64,000 bases of DNA, taken from Eubacterium sp. (GTDB taxonomy: Bacteria; Bacillota; Clostridia; Lachnospirales; Lachnospiraceae). Position 1 is the stretch's first letter. Each line of letters starts with the position of its first letter. This document shows positions 8,420-18,225 of this stretch, in pieces. The notes below the pieces were generated by a model, which did not search any database, had not been told where the DNA came from, and saw only the letters and a list, made by a program, of their open reading frames with translations. Both the position numbers and the translations under genes were made by a program. The DNA lies in NCBI GenBank assembly GCA_021769425.1, contig JAETSX010000014.1, forward strand, positions 1 through 64,000, in the 5' to 3' direction.

Positions 8420-8959
8420 ATGGATATCGGGCACCGTATGAAAGAACTGCGCATTCAATATGGGCTGACCCAGCAGGAATTGGCAGATCGAAGCGAGCTT
8501 TCCAAAGGATTCATTTCCCAATTGGAACGCAACCTAACCTCCCCTTCTGTGGGTACGCTTCTTGACATTATCCAGTGTCTGGGCACCACCCCGGCAGAAT
8601 TTTTCACTGACCAGGAACCGGAACAGATTGTATTCAAACAGGAAGACTACTTTATTAAGGAAAATGAAGATTTGCACCATACCATTAAATGGGTCATTCC
8701 CAACGCCCAGAAAAATGCCATGGAACCGGTGCTGATCACCCTGGCCCCCCATGGCTCTTCTGAAATGTATCTTCCCACTGAAACAGAGGAATTCGGTTAC
8801 GTTCTGAAAGGCTCCGTAAAGCTTCACTACGGTCCCCGCTCCTTTGTGGTCAGGCAAGGGGAGTCTTTTTATTTTAAAGCAGGAAAAAAACATTACATAG
8901 AAAATTGCGGCGGCAGGGAAGCGACCATATTATGGGTTTCCACGCCACCAAGTTTTTAG
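8420..8959 (+). CDS. XRE-family regulator with C-terminal cupin domain (PuuR-like)
   Basis: The N-terminal HTH spans about residues 4-60 (MKELRIQYGLTQQELADRSELSKGF in two parts), with the usual SQLERNLTSPS helix. A cupin sensor domain follows (FGYVLKGSVKLHYG, GESFYFKAGKKHYIENCG). Regulators of this layout often sense small molecules and control transport or catabolism genes; the PuuR group responds to putrescine. It is the first gene before potA, 15 bases away, so self-regulation of the polyamine operon is likely. The ATG at 8420 is preferred over 8411 because AAAGGA lies eight bases before it. The palindrome after the promoter is a candidate binding site. Confidence 0.88.
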   Translation: MDIGHRMKELRIQYGLTQQELADRSELSKGFISQLERNLTSPSVGTLLDIIQCLGTTPAEFFTDQEPEQIVFKQEDYFIKENEDLHHTIKWVIPNAQKNAMEPVLITLAPHGSSEMYLPTETEEFGYVLKGSVKLHYGPRSFVVRQGESFYFKAGKKHYIENCGGREATILWVSTPPSF

Positions 8960-8974
8960 GAGGAAACATCGGCC

Positions 8975-10048
8975 ATGAGCAAACGACTGATTGATTTAGC
9001 GCATATCACCAAATCTTTTGACGGACAGACGGTATTAGACGACCTGAACCTTTATATCCGTGAAAATGAATTTCTGACATTGTTAGGTCCTTCCGGCTGC
9101 GGAAAAACCACCACTCTGCGGATCATCGGCGGCTTTGAGTCGCCGGACTCCGGCAAAGTGATTTTCGACGGAAAAGATATCACCGGCCTTGCTCCCAACG
9201 AACGGCAGCTTAATACGGTATTCCAAAAATACGCCCTATTTCCCCATATGTCCATTGCAGAGAATATTGCTTTCGGATTGAAAATCAAAAAGAAAAGTAA
9301 GGCTTACATTGATGATAAAATTAAATATGCATTAAAGTTAGTGAATCTGGAAGGATTTGGCAAGCGCAGCGTGGATTCCTTAAGCGGCGGCCAACAGCAG
9401 AGAATTGCCATTGCCCGGGCCATTGTCAATGAACCGAAGGTACTTTTGTTAGACGAACCCTTAGGGGCGCTGGATTTAAAGCTTCGGCAGGATATGCAGT
9501 ACGAGTTAATCCGCCTGAAAAATGAGCTGGGAATTACCTTTATCTATGTAACTCACGATCAGGAGGAAGCCCTTACCATGTCCGACACCATTGTAGTGAT
9601 GAATCAGGGATACATCCAACAGATTGGCACGCCGGAGGATATTTACAATGAACCCACCAATGCTTTCGTAGCTGATTTCATCGGAGAAAGCAATATTATT
9701 GACGGAACTATGGTAAGGGACCGTCTGGTTCAGGTTTTGGGTGTAAACTTTCCCTGTGTGGACGAAGGATTTGGAAACAATACTCCCGTCGATGTAGTAA
9801 TCCGCCCGGAAGACGTAGAACTGGTATCACCGGAAACAGGAATGCTGGAAGGTGATGTCATCTCCCTGATCTTTAAAGGAGTCCACTGGGAAATTGAAGT
9901 CCTTGCCAATGGATTTGAATGGCTGGTGCAGACCACCCAGATGCACCCGGTAGGAAGCCATGTAGGCATCCGTGTAGACCCGTTCAATATTCAAATTATG
10001 AACAAACCGGAATCCAGCGATGAAAAGGCGGTGAACCCAGATGCGTAA
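8975..10048 (+). CDS. potA: Spermidine/putrescine ABC transporter ATP-binding protein
   Basis: A 357-residue ABC ATPase that powers polyamine import. It carries Walker A ([10 protein letters not shown]), Q-loop ([11 protein letters not shown]), signature ([14 protein letters not shown]), Walker B ([12 protein letters not shown]) and a C-terminal TOBE-like domain ([14 protein letters not shown]...). The length matches PotA. The ribosome site AGGAGG lies ahead of the ATG. The end overlaps potB by eight bases, showing translational coupling. Confidence 0.95.
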   Translation: MSKRLIDLAHITKSFDGQTVLDDLNLYIRENEFLTLLGPSGCGKTTTLRIIGGFESPDSGKVIFDGKDITGLAPNERQLNTVFQKYALFPHMSIAENIAFGLKIKKKSKAYIDDKIKYALKLVNLEGFGKRSVDSLSGGQQQRIAIARAIVNEPKVLLLDEPLGALDLKLRQDMQYELIRLKNELGITFIYVTHDQEEALTMSDTIVVMNQGYIQQIGTPEDIYNEPTNAFVADFIGESNIIDGTMVRDRLVQVLGVNFPCVDEGFGNNTPVDVVIRPEDVELVSPETGMLEGDVISLIFKGVHWEIEVLANGFEWLVQTTQMHPVGSHVGIRVDPFNIQIMNKPESSDEKAVNPDA

Positions 10049-10862
10049 TGTGAAACGGCAGCTTCTTGCCGGCCCTTATCTTTTATGGATGGCAGGATTT
10101 ATCCTACTTCCTGTGGTAATGATTCTATACTATGCCTTCACTACCACCAGCGGACATTTTACTTTATTAAATATAAGTTCAATTTTTGCATCCATTCATT
10201 TAAAATCATTGTTTCTTTCATTGAAACTGGCCGTAATCTGCACCGTTGTCTGTCTGGCGCTATCCTACCCTCTGGCCATGATTTTAAATAATATGAAAGA
10301 AAAAAGCCAGGGATTTATTGTATTTATCTTCATCTTGCCCATGTGGATGAATTTTATGCTGCGCATCCTGGCCTGGAAGCTGCTGCTGTCTAACAACGGG
10401 GTTATCAACACAATCCTGGAAGGACTGGGCCTTCCTGTACTGGACATTCTGAACACGCCCTCTGCTGTGGTATTCTGTATGGTATATGATTTTCTGCCCT
10501 TTATGATACTTCCGATTTACAATGCCATGTCCAGAATTCAGCAGGACATTATTGAGGCAGCCCGTGATTTGGGGGCAGGCGCCGTTACCATTTTCTTTAA
10601 AATAATTGTGCCTCTTACCATGCCGGGCGTCGTCAGCGGCATAATCATGGTATTTGTCCCTGCCCTGACCTCTTTTGCAATCTCTGACCTGTTGGGAGGA
10701 GGCAAAGTGCTTTTAATTGGAAATGTCATTGAACAGGCATTTATGCAGGAATACAATTGGAACCTGGGTTCCGGCCTGTCATTGGTTCTTATGGTCTTTG
10801 TAATCGCAAGCATGGCTCTGATGAGCTTAAAAGGAGAAGAAGGAGGTGCAGGCGTATGGTAA
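10041..10862 (+). CDS. potB: Spermidine/putrescine ABC transporter permease
   Basis: A 273-residue permease with six predicted membrane helices and the EAA-like loop [19 protein letters not shown]. The first helix is [20 protein letters not shown]. It pairs with PotC to form the polyamine channel. It overlaps both potA and potC, typical of a tightly coupled operon. Confidence 0.94.
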   Translation: MRNVKRQLLAGPYLLWMAGFILLPVVMILYYAFTTTSGHFTLLNISSIFASIHLKSLFLSLKLAVICTVVCLALSYPLAMILNNMKEKSQGFIVFIFILPMWMNFMLRILAWKLLLSNNGVINTILEGLGLPVLDILNTPSAVVFCMVYDFLPFMILPIYNAMSRIQQDIIEAARDLGAGAVTIFFKIIVPLTMPGVVSGIIMVFVPALTSFAISDLLGGGKVLLIGNVIEQAFMQEYNWNLGSGLSLVLMVFVIASMALMSLKGEEGGAGVW

Positions 10863-11635
10863 AGAAATCTGCAGAACGCATTTATCTGGCTTTGATTTTT
10901 CTGTTTTTATACCTGCCGATTGCGGTGCTGATTATACTCTCCTTCAATAATTCCAAAACCAGGGTTCAATGGGGCGGATTCACATTAAAATGGTACAAAA
11001 ACCTGTTTTCCAGCGGCTCTATTATGGAAGCTTTCGGCACCACCCTGTTTATTTCCCTGGCTTCTGCGCTGATCGCCACCCTTCTTGGCACACTGGCAGC
11101 CCTGGGAATTGACGCCATGAAAAAGAGAAATCAGGCCATTATGGTAGGCGCCACCAATATTCCATTGCTTAACGCAGACATTGTGACAGGACTTTCCATG
11201 ATGCTTTTGTTTGTGCGTTTCACCCGTCTTGGCATGAGTACAGTTTTGATTGCCCATATCACATTCAACATTCCTTATGTGATATTGAATGTACTGCCTA
11301 AACTGAAGCAGAGCAGCCGTACTACTTACGAAGCAGCCCTGGATTTGGGAGCCACGCCTTTGTACGCTTTTTTCAAAATTATCTGGCCTCAGATACGCCC
11401 CGGTGTATTTTCCGGTTTTCTGATGGCAATGACTATGTCACTGGATGATTTTTCTGTCACTTATTTTACCAAGGGAGCCGGCATTCACACCTTGTCCACC
11501 ATGATTTACACGGAAATGCGCAAAGGCATCCGCCCGGAAATGTATGCACTGTCCACAATTTTATTTTTGCTTGCCCTGGTGCTTCTGCTGTTTATGAATT
11601 TCGGCCCTTCTGCCCGCAGGGAAAAAGAAGCGTAA
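10856..11635 (+). CDS. potC: Spermidine/putrescine ABC transporter permease
   Basis: A 259-residue permease starting [17 protein letters not shown]. The chosen ATG has AGGAGGTG upstream and overlaps the last codons of potB; a longer frame from 10757 has no ribosome site. The EAA loop TYEAALDLGATPLYAFFKI and the conserved MTMSLDDFSVTYF segment are typical of PotC. It is followed not directly by potD but by a 300-base repeat element. Confidence 0.94.
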   Translation: MVKKSAERIYLALIFLFLYLPIAVLIILSFNNSKTRVQWGGFTLKWYKNLFSSGSIMEAFGTTLFISLASALIATLLGTLAALGIDAMKKRNQAIMVGATNIPLLNADIVTGLSMMLLFVRFTRLGMSTVLIAHITFNIPYVILNVLPKLKQSSRTTYEAALDLGATPLYAFFKIIWPQIRPGVFSGFLMAMTMSLDDFSVTYFTKGAGIHTLSTMIYTEMRKGIRPEMYALSTILFLLALVLLLFMNFGPSARREKEA

Positions 11636-11639
11636 ATTT

Positions 11640-11905
11640 TATTCTCTGCCGAAGAACTAAGTGGGCAAGCCCACATCAACTCCCCCGTCCCCCCAATCAC
11701 CGGGGATTGCACACTTTGCACACCGAGCACGGTCGCTAAAGCGACATCATACCTCTTGCACACCGAGGCACGGTCGCTTTAGCGACATCATACCTCTCGT
11801 GTGAGTACCCTCGCTTCGCTGGGGCAGATTCTGCGCATCTTTATTTTTCGTTTATAGGAAATCCGAAGGAATTTCCTATAAGCAAAAAAGGCAGCGTCCA
11901 AAGAT
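11640..11905. repeat. Palindrome-rich dispersed element, copy A (between potC and potD)
   Basis: The stretch contains many short perfect stems: GTGGGC-AA-GCCCAC, GTCGCT-AA-AGCGAC and GTCGCT-TT-AGCGAC. A unit of about 40 bp (CACCGAG...ACGGTCGCT..AGCGACATCATACCTCT) is repeated twice from about 11718. Then comes GAGTACCCTCGCTTCGCTGG, which recurs almost exactly at about 46174, and a TTATAGGAAAT/ATTTCCTATAA inverted pair at the end. The whole separates potD from potC without any gene inside. Confidence 0.7.
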
Positions 11906-11934
11906 ACCTTCCAGCCGCAAGAAAGGAGAAACCT

Positions 11935-12996
11935 ATGAAACAAAACAAAGCAATCTGCTGCCTTTTCGCCGGCCTGGTTCTTTCCGGGCTTTTGGCAGGA
12001 TGCGGATCTAAAAATTCAGAAAACACGCTGACCGTTTTAAATTACGGTAAATACCTGGACCCGGACGCCATTGAAATGTTCGAGGAAGAAACGGGAATTG
12101 AAGTGGAACTGGAAGAATATATCACTCCGGAAAACATGTATACCAAGTACCGGGCCGGCGCCATTGACTACGACCTAATCTGCACTTCCGATTACATGGT
12201 AGAAAAACTGATTCAGGAAGGGGAAGTCTTGGAACTGGATTACAGCAATATCCCCCTTTCTGAAAATCTGGATTCCACTTATTTTGATTTTTCCAAATCC
12301 TTTGATCCGGAAAACAAATACGCCATCCCTTATTTCTTCGGGACAGTGGGCATCCTCTACAATAAAGATATGGTGGACGAATCCAAGGTGAACTCCTGGA
12401 AAATCCTCTGGGATAAAGAATACTCCGGCCAGATTATCATGGCCGATTCTGTCCGGGATTCTTTTATGGTAGCCCTGAAAATCCTGGGCTATTCCCTGAA
12501 CACCACGGACGATGACCAGCTAAAGGAAGCCCAGGATTTGCTTCTTGAGCAAAAGCCTCTGGTGTATTCTTATCTGGTAGATGAAGCCCAGGATGAAATG
12601 ATTTCAGAAAATGCCGCCATGGCTGTGGTCTATTCCGGGGAAGCCGGATATGCGCTGGAATTTAACGACAAACTGGCTTTTTCCGTGCCGGAGGAGGGTT
12701 CCAATATGTGGATTGATTCCTGGTTTATTCCCAAATCCGCCAAACAGAAAGAAAATGCAGAAAAATTCCTGAATTTTCTCTGCCGGGAAGACATATCTAT
12801 GATGAACTTTGATTATGTATATTATGCCACCCCTAATCAGAAAACAAAAAATGCTTTGGATTTGGAGCTGCAGGAAAATACAACCATTTTTCCGCCCACA
12901 GAAACGCTGAATAACTGTGAAGTTTTAAAACCGTTGGACGATGAGGCTACTATGAAGCTGAATCTGCTCTGGAAAGAGATTAAGGCAGCGGATTAA
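11935..12996 (+). CDS. potD: Spermidine/putrescine-binding lipoprotein
   Basis: A 353-residue extracellular binding protein anchored by lipid: signal peptide with lipobox LLAGCGS (Cys at about residue 23). The mature part begins NTLTVLNYGKYLDPDAIEMF, the typical PotD start, and includes the YFFGTVGILYNKDMV ligand-pocket region and GEAGYALEFN. The ribosome site GAAAGGAGAAA precedes the ATG. It completes the potABCD set. The gap to potC carries a repeat element that could alter its expression relative to the membrane genes. Confidence 0.94.
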   Translation: MKQNKAICCLFAGLVLSGLLAGCGSKNSENTLTVLNYGKYLDPDAIEMFEEETGIEVELEEYITPENMYTKYRAGAIDYDLICTSDYMVEKLIQEGEVLELDYSNIPLSENLDSTYFDFSKSFDPENKYAIPYFFGTVGILYNKDMVDESKVNSWKILWDKEYSGQIIMADSVRDSFMVALKILGYSLNTTDDDQLKEAQDLLLEQKPLVYSYLVDEAQDEMISENAAMAVVYSGEAGYALEFNDKLAFSVPEEGSNMWIDSWFIPKSAKQKENAEKFLNFLCREDISMMNFDYVYYATPNQKTKNALDLELQENTTIFPPTETLNNCEVLKPLDDEATMKLNLLWKEIKAAD

Positions 12997-13065
12997 AAGG
13001 ATGGCATAAAGAAACGCGTACTAAGTAAAAGCTGCAAACATCTGAATCTCAAAACCGTATAAGAA

Positions 13066-13118
13066 AAATAATCCCCGCAGGAACTGCCATTCAGCAGGTT
13101 CTTCTGCGGGGATTATGA
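13066..13118. terminator. Bidirectional terminator between potD and oppA
   Basis: A long stem (ATAATCCCCGCAG with CTGCGGGGATTAT, plus an inner GAACTGC/GCAGGTTC) lies between two convergent genes, with A/T-rich flanks on both sides. Confidence 0.85.
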
Positions 13119-13182
13119 TTCTGGCTGCTATACTGAGATTCAATAATCTACAACAGCTCTTTCTTTTCTATCTGCCGCCGTC

Positions 13183-14970
13183 TTAGTTCTTGGTGGCATT
13201 CATGAAATATTTCATGCCATAAACAGTTGCATAAATTCCCTCTACATTAGGTTTCTGCATATAGATATCATTGTAATAGTAAAGCGGAACAACTGCCCAT
13301 GTATTCATCAACATATCTTCTGCTGTATGCATTAACTCTACACGTTTTGCAAAATCTGCAGTATTGCGGATTTCTGTAATCAGTGCATCGTACTCTGCCC
13401 AATCCGGTGCGGAATCGCTCTTATTGCCTTTTCCTAACTGCATGTCGTTGTTACCGGAATCAGAGGTGAAGATCTCCAACATGTTAACCGGATCATTGTA
13501 ATCAGCCAGCCATCCTTCACGTGCAATGGTGAAGCTTCCCTGTTTTCTATTCTCTAAGAATACGTTCCAGTCCTGAGTCTGAATTTCCATTGTGATTCCA
13601 AGAACGCCTAAATCCTGCTGTACTGCCTGTGCAATTGCGACATGTCCGGTACCGTCATTGGTCAGGTATGTCATATTGATTGCCGGATCAATCTTATAAG
13701 TTCCATCGCCGTTGTCTGTAAAGCTGTAGCCTGCTTCTTCCATCAGTTTCTTAGCATCTTCCACCATAGCTGCGCCTGTAGTGGTTGCATCATAATAACT
13801 GGTATCTGCCTGTTTAAATTCGCCGCCGTTACCATCTGCCATTCCAAGAGGAACGAAAGAATCAGCAACTATCTGTCCAGACTGTCCAACATTATCAACG
13901 ATAAACTGACGGTCAATCAGAAGATTCATAGCCTGACGCATTTTTGCAGCTTCTTCTACTGTTTTTCCATTAAAAATCGGGTCATTTACATTGAAACCAA
14001 TGTAATAAGTTCCCAGGTTATCCAGGATACCGAATTCCGGATTCACGCCATTTAAAGAAGAAATCTCATCGTTTGGCACAGTGTCAATGTAATCTACGTC
14101 GCCGCTGTTGTATGCAGCATAGATTGCAGTATCGTCGGCGCTTAACATGAAATGAAGCTCTTCCATAGTTACACTGTCAACATTGTGATAATTGGGGTTC
14201 TTCTTATAAACCATGCTTTCATTGTGATTCCAGGATTCCAGAGTGTATGCGCCGTTACATACAAATCCTGCTTCCTGTGCCCATTTTCCAGGAACTGTTC
14301 CATCCGGATCTGCTGCTTCTACGGAAGCCTGATGTACCGGGAAGAAAGTCGGGAATGCCATTAAGTCATTGAAATAAGGGCAGGGACTTGTCAGTGTAAT
14401 TACCAATGTATAATCATCTGTAGCTTCCACAGAAAGAGTGCCGTCATCTTTCTTTGCAATAATGTCAAACAGATATGCATAATCTGCTGCTGTTTCTTCT
14501 GCAATAACACGGTTCCAGCTATAGATAATATCGGACGCCTTCAGGTCGTCTCCGTTGCTCCATTTGGACTCAATCATCTTAACAGTATAAACTTTACCAT
14601 CTTCGGATACTTCAGGCATATCCGTTGCCAAATCCGGAATCAGGTTTCCATCTTTGTCATAAGTATATAATCCTGCAAAAGAGTTTACTGCAAGACATCC
14701 ACCATCTACAGAACTGTTCAGCGCCGGGTCAAGGTAGTCAGGTTCAGAAGCCAGGTTAATATTCAGCACATTTGTATCTGAATTAGTTGTGGAACCTTCT
14801 GCATCTGCGCCCTCTTCTGCATCTGCATTTGCGTCTGCATTGTTTGAGTCCTCTGTCTGTGTATTATTAGCTGCATCGTCTTTTTTATTTGCTGAATCAT
14901 TTCCACCGCAGGCAGTCAGACTCAACGCCATACATGCAACCAGTAATACGGATACCAGTTTCTTTTTCAT
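13183..14970 (-). CDS. oppA: Oligopeptide ABC transporter substrate-binding lipoprotein
   Basis: A 595-residue extracellular peptide-binding protein (SBP family 5). The signal peptide ends in lipobox LSLTACGG. A low-complexity Asn/Asp/Ala linker (about 28-62) leads to the ligand domain (NINLASEPDYLDPALNS, with later LMEEAGYSFTDNGDGTYKI). An AGGAGGAAAT ribosome site lies just before the ATG. It is the last gene of the oppB-C-D-F-A operon; a binding protein is often made in excess from such a 3' site. The substrate is most likely short peptides. Confidence 0.93.
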   Translation of the reverse strand: MKKKLVSVLLVACMALSLTACGGNDSANKKDDAANNTQTEDSNNADANADAEEGADAEGSTTNSDTNVLNINLASEPDYLDPALNSSVDGGCLAVNSFAGLYTYDKDGNLIPDLATDMPEVSEDGKVYTVKMIESKWSNGDDLKASDIIYSWNRVIAEETAADYAYLFDIIAKKDDGTLSVEATDDYTLVITLTSPCPYFNDLMAFPTFFPVHQASVEAADPDGTVPGKWAQEAGFVCNGAYTLESWNHNESMVYKKNPNYHNVDSVTMEELHFMLSADDTAIYAAYNSGDVDYIDTVPNDEISSLNGVNPEFGILDNLGTYYIGFNVNDPIFNGKTVEEAAKMRQAMNLLIDRQFIVDNVGQSGQIVADSFVPLGMADGNGGEFKQADTSYYDATTTGAAMVEDAKKLMEEAGYSFTDNGDGTYKIDPAINMTYLTNDGTGHVAIAQAVQQDLGVLGITMEIQTQDWNVFLENRKQGSFTIAREGWLADYNDPVNMLEIFTSDSGNNDMQLGKGNKSDSAPDWAEYDALITEIRNTADFAKRVELMHTAEDMLMNTWAVVPLYYYNDIYMQKPNVEGIYATVYGMKYFMNATKN

Positions 14971-15035
14971 ATTATTTCCTCCTAATTAAAATATTGAATC
15001 TATGCTTTCACCAAAGAAAAACTCTGGAAAAAACC

Positions 15036-16079
15036 TTATTTATTCCAACAAGCAACCATATGCCCGTTGCCTCTGTCTGTCAATTGAGGCATCTCCTTTG
15101 CACACTGATCGGTAGCATACCGGCATCTGGTCCGGAATGGACAGCCAGTAGGCATTTTCAGCGGGCTTGGCACATCTCCCTCCAAAATAATGCGCTTGCT
15201 CTTTCTTGCTGTTTCGGGATCCGGAATCGGAACCGCCGACAGCAAACTTAACGTATAAGGATGAATTGGATTGGCATTCAATTCGTCTGCATCCGCCAAC
15301 TCCATCATTTTGCCAAGATACATCACCGCAATCCGATCTGAAATATGATGTACAATCAAAAGGTCATGGGCAATAAACAGATATGCAACGCCCAATTTTT
15401 CCTGTAATTCTTCAAACATATTGACCACCTGCGCCTGGATGGACACATCCAATGCAGAAACAGGCTCGTCACATACAATAAATTTCGGGTTTACCGCCAG
15501 CGCACGGGCAATTCCTATACGCTGTCTCTGACCGCCGGAAAATTCATGGGCATACCGCATAGCATGTTCCGCATTCAGTCCTACCAGTTCCATCAGCTCC
15601 AGAATTTTCTCTCTGCGCTCATTCCGGCTGGCATAGAGGTTATGCACATCCAAAGGCTCCCCGATAATGTCTTCCACTGTCATACGGGGATTCAGCGATG
15701 AATAAGGATCCTGAAACACCATCTGCATCTGCTTGCGGTATGGCAGCATATTTACATCTACCTTAGTTCCGAGAGCAGGCTTGCCGTCTGCGCCTAAAAT
15801 GACTTTTCCTTTCTCATCATATTGTTTCCCGCTGTCAAAGAGCGTCTCACCGTCAAACTCAATGCGCCCTGCCGTGGGTTGGTACAGCCGAAGCAGAGTT
15901 CTTCCAACCGTTGTTTTCCCACATCCGGATTCCCCTACAAGGCCCAGCGTCTCACCAGGCTTTACTGCAAAGGATATATCATCCACTGCTTTCAGCGGAA
16001 TTGTTTTAAACCCCTGACGCACGGGAAAGTACTGCTTTAAGTGATCTACCTTTAACAGATACTTTTCATTCTCACTCAT
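15036..16079 (-). CDS. oppF: Oligopeptide ABC transporter ATP-binding protein
   Basis: A 347-residue ABC ATPase with Walker A GESGCGKTT, signature FSGGQRQRIGIARAL and Walker B FIVCDEPVSALD. The C-terminal oligopeptide-type zinc/Cys region is present (GCPFRTRCRYATDQC). It pairs with OppD to energise peptide import. The start overlaps the oppD stop by four bases. The small insert FDSGKQYDEKGKVILGADGKPALGT after the first strands (in two pieces) is a common variant in Clostridia. Confidence 0.94.
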   Translation of the reverse strand: MSENEKYLLKVDHLKQYFPVRQGFKTIPLKAVDDISFAVKPGETLGLVGESGCGKTTVGRTLLRLYQPTAGRIEFDGETLFDSGKQYDEKGKVILGADGKPALGTKVDVNMLPYRKQMQMVFQDPYSSLNPRMTVEDIIGEPLDVHNLYASRNERREKILELMELVGLNAEHAMRYAHEFSGGQRQRIGIARALAVNPKFIVCDEPVSALDVSIQAQVVNMFEELQEKLGVAYLFIAHDLLIVHHISDRIAVMYLGKMMELADADELNANPIHPYTLSLLSAVPIPDPETARKSKRIILEGDVPSPLKMPTGCPFRTRCRYATDQCAKEMPQLTDRGNGHMVACWNK

Positions 16080-17086
16080 GACCGTTCTCCTTCCTGTGCT
16101 TCATACAGCTCCTTAATATTCATCCAACAGCTTGCTAGATGTGTGTCACTGACACGCAGTTCTTCCGGTTTTTCCTTCAGGCAGATTTTCATGGCAGCAT
16201 CGCACCTGGGGCAAAATGCGCACCCTTCCGGCATCTGAAGAAGATTGATGGGCGTCCCACCAATAGGAACCAGTTTTTCATTCATGTTATCCGTTTTCGG
16301 TATGGAACGAAGCAGCCCCTTGGTATATTCATGGGCCGGACGATAGAAAATGTCATCTGCCGTTCCCCGCTCGCACACCCTTCCGCCGTACATAACGAGA
16401 ATCTCATCGCACATGCTGGCAATCACTCCCAGATCATGAGTTACCATAATAATTGCCATTCCAAGCTTCTTCTGTAAATCCTGCATCAATTCCAGAATCT
16501 GTGCCTGTATAGTCACGTCCAATGCCGTAGTAGGCTCGTCTGCAATCAAAATATCAGGTTCACATACCAATGCCATAGCTATCATTACACGCTGACGCAT
16601 ACCGCCGGACAACTCATGAGGGTACTGCTTCAACCGACTCTCCGGCTCGTTCACACCAACCAATGTCAGCATCTCAATTGCCCGTTCTCTGGCCTGCTTC
16701 TTATCTTTATCTGTATGAAGCAAAATCGCCTCCGTCAACTGGCTTCCAACAGTAAACACCGGATTCAGACTGGTCATAGGATCCTGAAATATAATAGAGC
16801 ATTTCTCTCCCCTGAACTTCTGCATTTGCCTGCTGTTCCATTTTGTAATATCTTCCCCGTGAAATTTCACTTCTCCCGAGGTGATTTTGCCGGTTTCTGC
16901 CAGAATCTGCATAATGGAATATGCCGTTACCGACTTACCGGAACCGGATTCCCCTACAATTCCCAGAGTTTTCCCTGGCTCTAACGTAAAGGAAATTCCA
17001 TTTACTGCCTGAACCTCCCCATTTTCCGTAAAAAAACTGGTATGGAGATCCTTTACTTCCAAAATATATTTATTTTCTTCGCTCAT
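16076..17086 (-). CDS. oppD: Oligopeptide ABC transporter ATP-binding protein
   Basis: A 336-residue ABC ATPase. Walker A is GESGSGKSV, the signature LSGGMRQRVMIAMAL and Walker B ILIADEPTTALD. The C-terminal Cys cluster GCAFCPRCDAAMKIC marks the Opp/Dpp group. It is coupled to oppF by a four-base overlap and follows oppC by 16 bases. Confidence 0.94.
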   Translation of the reverse strand: MSEENKYILEVKDLHTSFFTENGEVQAVNGISFTLEPGKTLGIVGESGSGKSVTAYSIMQILAETGKITSGEVKFHGEDITKWNSRQMQKFRGEKCSIIFQDPMTSLNPVFTVGSQLTEAILLHTDKDKKQARERAIEMLTLVGVNEPESRLKQYPHELSGGMRQRVMIAMALVCEPDILIADEPTTALDVTIQAQILELMQDLQKKLGMAIIMVTHDLGVIASMCDEILVMYGGRVCERGTADDIFYRPAHEYTKGLLRSIPKTDNMNEKLVPIGGTPINLLQMPEGCAFCPRCDAAMKICLKEKPEELRVSDTHLASCWMNIKELYEAQEGERS

Positions 17087-17102
17087 ATGCTTATCTCCTT
17101 AT

Positions 17103-18191
17103 TTATTTCAATTTAGAGTCGAATGCATCACGAAGACCATCGCCCAGTAAATTCAACGCCAACACAATCAGACAAATTGCAATTGCAGGAATCACAAGCC
17201 GCAGAGGATAAGACTGCATACCTGCCCTGGCATCATTTGCCAGACTTCCAAGAGAAGTCAGCGGATCTGATACCCCCAGCCCCAGGAAGCTTAAATAACT
17301 CTCTGTAAAAATTGCGCTGGGCACCTGTAACGCAGTAGTAATGATAATGACAGACAGACAGTTCGGTAAAATATGTCTGCGCAGAATCCTGCTGTTCTTC
17401 GTACCAATACACCTGGCAGCCAGTACATATTCATTGTTCTTGATGGTAAGAATCTGTCCCCGAATCAGACGGGCCATACTTACCCAGTACAGCAATCCAA
17501 ACACAATGAAAATCGAAATCATATTCGTTCCCAAAGCCTGCAGGGAAGTGCCCTCAATCAAAGGCTTCAAAGTTTCATTCAACACCACCGAAAGCAGAAT
17601 AATAATCAACATATCCGGCAGGGAATAGATAATATCCACAATACGCATCATCACAAGATCCAGCGTTCCGCCGAAATATCCTGCAATAGAACCATACAGC
17701 AGCCCGATAATCAATACCATAATGGAAGCCACAACGCCTACGGAAAGGCTGACTCTTGTTCCGTAAATCACACGGATAAAGTAATCTCTGCTTAAACTGT
17801 CTGTTCCGAAAATATGAGGAAACAGCTTCTCACCGGTCTCCTCCATGTACTTGGTTTCCAGCTTGGAATACTCAAAAGGCCCCAGGTTTGCCGCCGTCTT
17901 GTCCCTGACTCCATTTACCGAAATTATCTGAGAATATTTATAGGGCACAATCATCGGCGCAATAATAATCGTCGCAATAATCAGAATTAATACCACAATG
18001 CTTCCCATAGCAAGAGGATTCTTGCGCAGACGTCTCATACCATCTTTGAAAAAGGTGGTAGATTCTCCCATAACATCCTGCTGCTTCTTTTCTTCATCTG
18101 TTGCCCGTTCAAAATTCTTATCATTAAATTTACTCAAATCCACCTGTGCGGAAAAGAGCTGCTTTTTCTTCAACTCCTGATTCTCCAGCAT
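17103..18191 (-). CDS. oppC: Oligopeptide ABC transporter permease
   Basis: A 362-residue permease. About 75 cytoplasmic residues (MLENQELKKKQLFSAQVDLS...) precede the first helix (PLAMGSIVVLILIIATIII), as in the OppC/DppC group. A large external loop (ISVNGVRDKT...HIFGTDSLSRDYF) and the EAA loop YVLAARCIGTKNSRILRRH follow. A longer frame begins with TTG at 18251; the ATG at 18191 is preferred, with AGGA upstream at a slightly long spacing. The GTDSLSRD motif is typical of peptide permeases. Confidence 0.92.
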   Translation of the reverse strand: MLENQELKKKQLFSAQVDLSKFNDKNFERATDEEKKQQDVMGESTTFFKDGMRRLRKNPLAMGSIVVLILIIATIIIAPMIVPYKYSQIISVNGVRDKTAANLGPFEYSKLETKYMEETGEKLFPHIFGTDSLSRDYFIRVIYGTRVSLSVGVVASIMVLIIGLLYGSIAGYFGGTLDLVMMRIVDIIYSLPDMLIIILLSVVLNETLKPLIEGTSLQALGTNMISIFIVFGLLYWVSMARLIRGQILTIKNNEYVLAARCIGTKNSRILRRHILPNCLSVIIITTALQVPSAIFTESYLSFLGLGVSDPLTSLGSLANDARAGMQSYPLRLVIPAIAICLIVLALNLLGDGLRDAFDSKLK

Positions 18192-18225
18192 ACTCTCTAT
18201 CGTCCTTTCTGTCCTTCTCTCATTT

